The position numbers were made by a program, and so were the translations under genes. Positions 58,916 to 64,000 of a stretch of 64,000 bases of DNA are shown one piece after another (the stretch's first letter is position 1; every line of letters starts with the position of its first letter). The notes under the pieces were generated by a model, which was given only the letters and a program-made list of their open reading frames with translations, made no database searches and had not been told where the DNA came from. Origin of the DNA: Rhexocercosporidium sp. MPI-PUGE-AT-0058 (lineage: Eukaryota > Ascomycota > Leotiomycetes > Helotiales); contig JAGTJL010000014.1 in NCBI GenBank assembly GCA_020746875.1, forward strand, positions 372,001-436,000, in the 5' to 3' direction.

Positions 58916-59321
58916 GCTCACAAATGACTAGCTTTGATGATAGTCTGGCAGCCTCCTCGAATCGAGGATTAATTTAAGATTCAGATGGAGATCAATGACT
59001 GCTGGGTGAATATACTTTATGTAGCGCGGGTTCCTTCGTTTTGTACTCTTATTTGATTTCAATTAGTTTTATCATATTGATCTCTCCAAACGGTGCTTGA
59101 GGTGGGGCTATCGGCGACTGTTTTGCTATGTAAATTTATTCAATAAAAAGTAATTCTTGGGATCAAACTTGGCTCACTACCAATATTGTGTTTGTATTCG
59201 TTGAGCTTAAATTGACGACACGCAAAATGTGGTTTTTTAATTTCTCGAAGAAATTCGTCAACTTGATCATCTACATATTGGACACAGCTACACTGCCTAT
59301 CTATGTCATTAACTACTGTGC
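58916..59321. other. Intergenic region
   Basis: Between the convergent ends of B2 and A2. Nothing supported. Confidence 0.4.
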
Positions 59322-60278
59322 TTAAGTTAAAGCTGAAGCTAGGGCGGTGGAAATCGAAGCCAAGGATGATGCGGACGCTGGCGCTGAAGTTGAAGCTGTT
59401 CCATCTTTAACCCTCTTCTGTCTTTGCTCAATGGCTGCCTTCCACCAATCTCTCTCTTCCCCTCCTCTCCCCACCCCCTCTTCTTCACCTTGCTCATTCT
59501 TTCCTACACCAACAGTTCTCGCGTAATGCGGTTTAGGGCAACGACGATAATACAATTCTCGCAACTTCTTCAGATCCTCTGGTTTGGCAATTTTCCCCAA
59601 GTGAATACATCCTCTATCGTACGGGAATGCTATAGGACTACTGAAATGTGCATATGTTGTGTGCTTAGTCCACCATTGGTTTACAGGTGTATCTGGGAGT
59701 CGAAATCGATTGTCTCTGGTAGCAGAGATATTTCCATGGACAGATTCGGACTCTGCAGGCTCTGGATCTGCAGCGTCTCGGACCCCAACCCATTCACCCT
59801 TGGCTTTTTTAAGGCGTAGTCCATTATTGTTGTGAGTAGCCATCGGAATTGCAACGCAGTGATCGTTAAAGCAGTCAATAATAATTAACCTTCTCTCCTT
59901 GGTATGAACCCATCCAAGTCGTGTGAGTGTTTCGTCCCTTGTAGGAATTTGAGGTGGCTGCCTGAAGTCAATTGTATGGTAGGGCACTGCAATGATAGAT
60001 CCAGCCTCGAATGTCTTGTTTGGTTGCTTCCTCCCATATCCTCGGAAGTTCGATGGCATTTGACCAGGTATAAGAAGATCTGGAGGCGGAAATGATGGAG
60101 TTAGGAGACCTGGTGAACCTAGTAAGCCACCGCCACCATAGCCATGATCCCCAGGTATGATCTGCGGCCCCGTGTAGGAAGGACCTGGGAAGTGAATTGG
60201 TGGTATTGGCATCGGAACTGCTCCAGGCATAAAAGAAGCCGCGCCACCTTGAAGACCAGCTTGTGTAGATTCAGTCAT
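59322..60278 (-). CDS. Array gene A2: DUF6590-like fungal protein
   Basis: A single exon of 318 residues. The first ~85 residues are Pro/Gly-rich (PMPIPPIHFPGPSYTGP, YGGGGLLGSPGLL) and probably disordered. The core starts at TFEAGSIIAVPYH (residue ~89) and runs LTRLGWVHTKERRLIIIDCF, NDHCVAIPMATHNNNGLRLK, EWVGVRD, then FSSPIAFPYDRGCIHLGKI and PEDLKKLRELY. These blocks match A3 (LTALGWVYSKNRKIVVISRF; HLVGLPIFSHGGKGLKKK; EFVGIRD; RPLSFAYNTRCTIEGRL) in order and spacing. The C-terminal ~60 residues are Ala/Ser-rich. Divergent from B3, 436 bp between start codons. Function unknown; DUF6590 assignment probable, not tested. Confidence 0.75.
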   Translation of the reverse strand: MTESTQAGLQGGAASFMPGAVPMPIPPIHFPGPSYTGPQIIPGDHGYGGGGLLGSPGLLTPSFPPPDLLIPGQMPSNFRGYGRKQPNKTFEAGSIIAVPYHTIDFRQPPQIPTRDETLTRLGWVHTKERRLIIIDCFNDHCVAIPMATHNNNGLRLKKAKGEWVGVRDAADPEPAESESVHGNISATRDNRFRLPDTPVNQWWTKHTTYAHFSSPIAFPYDRGCIHLGKIAKPEDLKKLRELYYRRCPKPHYARTVGVGKNEQGEEEGVGRGGEERDWWKAAIEQRQKRVKDGTASTSAPASASSLASISTALASALT

Positions 60279-60714
60279 AGCTTCGGCAGTAAAACGCTTG
60301 AAGGCTTTGATATTTGAGAAGACTGCTGGTAATTTTCAATATGATTCAGCTAGATGCTTACGCTCAAAGCCCCATAGATATGTTTCTTTGCAGTCATAAA
60401 GAACCTAGATACCAAACCCAGCAAATGTCTTTCATATCAAAATCTAGGTTTGCCTTTGTCCGATGCCATGATTAATACTGCTGTCATGTTAATGTATGTT
60501 TGCATCGATTTCGTGAGAAGAAGACCCGAAAGAAGACCACTTCCGGTGGCTTGAAGTTGAACAAAGAGATTTCTTTGGAAAGCCTTCTCGACGACTCATT
60601 TTCGCTGCAACTGAAGGAGCTCTTCACCTCTAAAGTCTCATCTAAGAGTTTGATACTACCTTCAACTACACTGCCACAAGAGCATCGATTCCGCCTCCCC
60701 CAGCAACGAATATC
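60279..60714. promoter_or_regulatory. Divergent upstream region A2-B3
   Basis: 436 bp between the start codons of A2 and B3. Overlapping open frames exist here (60500-60793 plus, 60484-60783 minus) but carry no family features; the plus one overlaps the B3 start in another frame and could act as an upstream ORF. Confidence 0.4.
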
Positions 60715-61497
60715 ATGTCGGACTTGGCAAAACAACCTCTGTCCTACTTTCTCCAAGAGCAGCGAGCCACAAACATCAAGCAAAACGACTTAATAACGGC
60801 TCAACAGCAGCTCATCGATCTTCTAGCCCAGTTGCTAACAGAAAATGGGCTTGGAGAAGTGTTGGACAACGGTGGTGTCTCGAGTCTGGTTGGTCAAGCG
60901 AAGGCACCTGGCTTAAAGGCGGTCTTGAGAACTTTTGGGCCAACCTCTGCGCCCATGATCTGGTCCGGGGATCTAGAGGATCCCATTAGTATTGAACATC
61001 GAGGCGTTGCTACCACGGCACGTATCATGTCGACCGAAGAAGCTCAGTTTTGGAACCGAATCTTGGACCTGCATATCAGGATCAGAAAGTGCAAGGCCGA
61101 GATGAATAAGGAAAGATCGGAATTAGACGGCTACTACACATCTCTCCAAAGATACGAAGATGAACCGGCAATCCACCATGAAGATGAAGCGGAAATACGT
61201 AGCTGGATCAAGCAAAATGAAAGGCGGTGTGCGGAGCTTCAAGGCGATGTCCACAAATACGAAACGGGGATCAAAAGCCTGAACAGCAAACTAAGGCGCA
61301 GAGCACTTCGATTTATGGTCCGGAGCAATCTACGCGAAAAAGAAGATCCTTCACCTTGGCTTGAAGAAATGTACCAGAATCTAAAGAAGCTGGATTACTT
61401 CGAAGAGCACATGGCGAATTGCTTCAATCTAGAACTTGATGATGAGACAATGGTTGATCTGTATGACACGGAAGATGAGGGTAGTAACTCCCTATAG
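60715..61497 (+). CDS. Array gene B3: coiled-coil protein
   Basis: A single exon of 260 residues, starting MSDLAKQPLSYFLQEQ. A Gln/Leu-rich helix (QNDLITAQQQLIDLLAQLL) opens the protein. A middle segment with FGPTSAPMIWSGDLEDP is shared with B2. Residues ~105-225 are heptad-rich (WNRILDLHIRIRKCKAEMNK; SWIKQNERRCAELQGDVHKY), so a coiled coil. The end is acidic (LELDDETMVDLYDTEDEGSN), as in B1 and B2. No enzymatic residues. Divergent from A2. Confidence 0.75.
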   Translation: MSDLAKQPLSYFLQEQRATNIKQNDLITAQQQLIDLLAQLLTENGLGEVLDNGGVSSLVGQAKAPGLKAVLRTFGPTSAPMIWSGDLEDPISIEHRGVATTARIMSTEEAQFWNRILDLHIRIRKCKAEMNKERSELDGYYTSLQRYEDEPAIHHEDEAEIRSWIKQNERRCAELQGDVHKYETGIKSLNSKLRRRALRFMVRSNLREKEDPSPWLEEMYQNLKKLDYFEEHMANCFNLELDDETMVDLYDTEDEGSNSL

Positions 61498-62089
61498 GAG
61501 AGATTGCTATAGTTTGTGGGAGGTGTCCGGCATCATCAAGTGGGGAGGCTATTCTGGGATCAAATTCGCGTCGCGTTCTTTTGGGTACGATTTTCAAGTT
61601 CCTTCCCTTCATAATCGAGGGCAGAGCGATGGAGGCAATAACAAACTTTACTTCTCGATTTTCCCGATTTTCCCGATTTCCATCAGTACCGTTGAGGAAT
61701 GGAACTGCATGCAGCATCTAAGCCATATGCTACTCAGATGACAGGCATTGACATCTAATGTGTACTTTTCCCAGAAAATTATCCCTTAGCCAGTGGCAAA
61801 AATTGCCGATAGGAATCATTTTCGAAGCTAGATTGAAATTATTTTGCAATGATATCTTCCTGTGACTTGGAGAATGATTACACCAACTCGAAAATGCCAC
61901 CAGGAACGCTTCTTTTGGCATCACATTACCTCAACGATTATCATTATAATGGTTTTCGAATTTCAGCATTTCACTTCCGTCACAGAAGTTGACAACACTT
62001 TTGAATTGGATATCATAACTTCCAGACACATAACTTCTGGCTAACCGGTCTAGCTTTAGGAAATTCAGAAGATACCATAGCATTTACCA
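61498..62089. other. Intergenic region
   Basis: Between the convergent ends of B3 and A3. A 9-bp unit (CGATTTTCC) is repeated about three times near 61655-61680. No gene supported. Confidence 0.45.
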
Positions 62090-63001
62090 CTACCTTGGTG
62101 CTGCCCGAGCTGCTGGATCTGCTGGGTTTGTTGGCCTCCTACTGTTTGTAAGATTGATAAGTCTCAATATATCTTCGTCTTTCAAGCGACCCTCGATCGT
62201 ACAGCGAGTATTGTAAGCGAAGGACAATGGGCGGGTAAAATGGACGTAAGAATCGCCATTGATGACTGCCCAGTGGGTTTTGTTTGCTGGAGCAAAAGGG
62301 AAAATTCGGTGACTCGTCAAATTTGGATATGTAGAATCGGTGTGCGTGCCTCGAAAATACTGAGAATCTCTAATCCCCACAAACTCCGATTTTTCCTTCT
62401 TTTTCAATCCTTTGCCTCCATGCGAGAAAATCGGGAGCCCAACGAGATGCTGGGCAAAGCGTGATATGACAACAATCTTCCTATTCTTAGAGTAAACCCA
62501 GCCCAACGCGGTCAGCGTTTGTTCTTGCGTCGCTTCGAGTTTGATTCTGTTTTTGGGGTCCTGATACACCTCTTCGTGGGAAGCAACGGATATGATCTGA
62601 CCAAGCTTGAACTGTTGAGGCTCTAAGACCTGACCGAAGAGTCTAACTTCTTTCTTTTTTTTCGCAACAGGGTCAAAGATAGAAGCAGATACCGCCTTTG
62701 ACGGTGGGTCTTTCTCTACGACGTCTTGCTCGCTCGATTCATCATCTTCTTTTAGTGTCAAAAGAGCGTCCGATGTTTTGGTATTTTGCTTGATGTAGCC
62801 TTTTGGTGGGATTTTATCGAGTTTAAGAATTTCGTTCTTGCGAGATGTTTTCTTTATAATTGCTTTGGGAGTTACGCTGGTTGTAACTTTGGTAACCTTT
62901 CTGGGAGATGTTCTGGTAGCCTTGCGAAGGGGGCTTTTTGGCCAGGCTTTAGGAGACCCTTTTGGAGATTTCTGTGAGTTAATCGTTTTCTTGGGAGACA
63001 T
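62090..63001 (-). CDS. Array gene A3: DUF6590-like fungal protein with histone H1-like basic tail
   Basis: A single exon of 303 residues. The first ~60 residues are Lys/Pro/Ser-rich with repeated SPKK-type units (MSPKKT, SPKGSPK, KSPLRK, TSPRK), a pattern known to bind the minor groove of AT-rich DNA in histone H1 tails. After an acidic stretch the core begins at QFKLGQIISVASHEEV (residue ~130) with LTALGWVYSKNRKIVVISRF, HLVGLPIFSHGGKGLKKKEK, EFVGIRDSQYF, YVHFTRPLSFAYNTRCTIEG and RLKDEDILRL. It is the member closest to A2 in the core. Its upstream side holds no B gene within 650 bp. Nuclear or chromatin location is inferred from the tail. Confidence 0.75.
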   Translation of the reverse strand: MSPKKTINSQKSPKGSPKAWPKSPLRKATRTSPRKVTKVTTSVTPKAIIKKTSRKNEILKLDKIPPKGYIKQNTKTSDALLTLKEDDESSEQDVVEKDPPSKAVSASIFDPVAKKKKEVRLFGQVLEPQQFKLGQIISVASHEEVYQDPKNRIKLEATQEQTLTALGWVYSKNRKIVVISRFAQHLVGLPIFSHGGKGLKKKEKSEFVGIRDSQYFRGTHTDSTYPNLTSHRIFPFAPANKTHWAVINGDSYVHFTRPLSFAYNTRCTIEGRLKDEDILRLINLTNSRRPTNPADPAARAAPR

Positions 63002-63653
63002 TCTTTGAGTTTAGAACGAATTGAGGCTTGACAGAGCTACAGGCTACAATGGCTCGCAATTAGTGATGTCAATGGGAACGAGGAGTATACAACAAAGAAT
63101 TATTCCATCCTTTGTAGGGATTTCTGAAAGAATGCCCGTTTGCGACGACACGACAGACCTTGTTTTCCTGCAGAGTTATATACTTGAATGTTGAAAAGTT
63201 TCGACCGGATTTGTCCAGATCTTACTTCTACACTTCTCGCGGTCCTGCCTTAGGCAGCATATACTAGCTAGAATAGGCTTATTACAGTACTATAATGTAT
63301 TTGATTACCAGCCTATAATATCTTAATCTTATTTCCAACATGTAAAAAATAGAAAAGTTAACACTGTTTGCATCTAATAACACCTCGAATGAAAAGGCGT
63401 CGTTATAAGCTAAGTAGACAACAGTTTGAAACATTTAGATGCTACATCATCCCCCTGTTAACCCGTAGATATCCTGTTAAACAAACGCAAATCTAAACAG
63501 TATATCAATTTGGCCAATCCAATGTAGGTATAGCGTTCCTCGTATGATGTTGTAGGCTATTTCTACTGAAAGGAAGGGCTTCTTGCTCTGAAACACCAAG
63601 TCTTTTTCAGCCGGATAGAGTAAAAAAATCCAGACACCCCAACACTAATTTTA
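63002..63653. other. Intergenic region
   Basis: Where a B partner of A3 would be expected on the plus strand there is only short, stop-rich sequence. Nothing supported. Confidence 0.45.
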
Positions 63654-64000
63654 TCAAGGAAGCTGCAGTTCAACGAGCCAAGGTGAGTGTACCCGCTTTC
63701 CCCTCTCGTTTCCAATCGAGGCATTTACCACTAATGTCTCCTCTTGAGGCACAATAACAGGTTCATCAGATATAGGGAAGATACCGTAGCCTCGGTTCGT
63801 CTTCTCACTGTCCAAAATAGGCTCCGCAATGTATGAATGCGATCCTGCTATAGCGAGTTCCTCGGCTGTAGACTTATTCTCTTGCCAACGAATTCTGTAG
63901 GCGCCATGTGCGTCGTGGATATGACCAAAGCAATGCAAAAGCGGTTTGGTTCTAGCTATCGCTTGCATCAAATTCTGGCAACCTCGACTTCTTCCGTCTC
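63654..64000 (-). CDS. Calcineurin-like metallophosphoesterase, C-terminal part (cut by window end)
   Basis: The minus-strand frame stays open to the window edge and contains GCQNLMQAI, then KPLLHCFGHIHDAHGAYRIR, where GHIH is the last metal-binding motif of the calcineurin-like phosphoesterase fold, and later EETLVVNASI and SPWLVELQLP, the family's usual C-terminal strands. The N-terminal motifs (DxH, GDxxD, GNHD) lie beyond the window. It likely belongs to the fungal Ser/Thr phosphatase-like (MPPED/UGPP) group; substrate unknown. Confidence 0.8.
   Translation of the reverse strand, partial: DGRSRGCQNLMQAIARTKPLLHCFGHIHDAHGAYRIRWQENKSTAEELAIAGSHSYIAEPILDSEKTNRGYGIFPISDEPVIVPQEETLVVNASIGNERGKRVHSPWLVELQLP

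Noticed and set aside
60500..60793. 97-codon plus-strand frame overlapping the start of B3
   Set aside because: Ser/Lys-rich translation without conservation to B1 or B2; B3 in the other frame is clearly related to B2. It could still be an upstream ORF.

Overview
The window is eukaryotic DNA from a filamentous ascomycete. Protein-coding genes carry short introns (about 46-160 bp) with GTANGT-like donors and CTAAC/CTGAC-like branch sites, and the protein families are typically fungal (fungal GH51, LicD, Cps1-type M20 peptidase, fungal PI-PLC). The first ~12.3 kb shows the mark of repeat-induced point mutation (RIP). A leotiomycete (Helotiales-like) is my guess from overall look; nothing here proves the class.

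Layout. 1-12.3 kb: an AT-rich block of nested, RIP-destroyed retrotransposons (at least three Gypsy relics, one Copia relic, one unclassified relic) with no open frame of note. Two LTRs of one Gypsy family lie in opposite orientation (3276-4054 and 10702-11180). A clean 282-bp element that escaped RIP interrupts the left one. A MITE-like inverted-repeat element (12411-12710) sits at the edge of the gene-bearing DNA. 13-41 kb: an ordinary gene region holding a multi-pass membrane protein, a broken ABC (ABCC-type) transporter, two divergent F-box-like paralogues, an aldo-keto reductase, an M20 vacuolar-type carboxypeptidase, a FAD-dependent oxidoreductase, a coiled-coil protein, a phosphoinositide-specific phospholipase C, a glycine-rich fungal module protein, a secreted GH51 arabinofuranosidase and a five-exon acidic protein with SUMO-interaction-like motifs. 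41-51 kb: a gene-poor stretch with pogo-type transposase relics, a LicD-family gene, a small Cys-rich protein with a decayed copy nearby, and a broken C2H2 zinc-finger gene. 51-64 kb: a RING protein, then an accessory array, then the end of a calcineurin-like phosphoesterase gene cut by the window edge.

The most interesting part is 54.2-63.0 kb. Two unrelated families alternate there: family A (three minus-strand members with a shared ~170-residue core that resembles fungal DUF6590) and family B (three plus-strand coiled-coil members, one of them broken). Two A/B pairs are head to head (A1-B1 and A2-B3). Repeated co-occurrence in a divergent arrangement suggests, but does not show, that A and B products work together.

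Exon boundaries are read by eye from splice consensus and frame. No alignments, searches or expression data were available.
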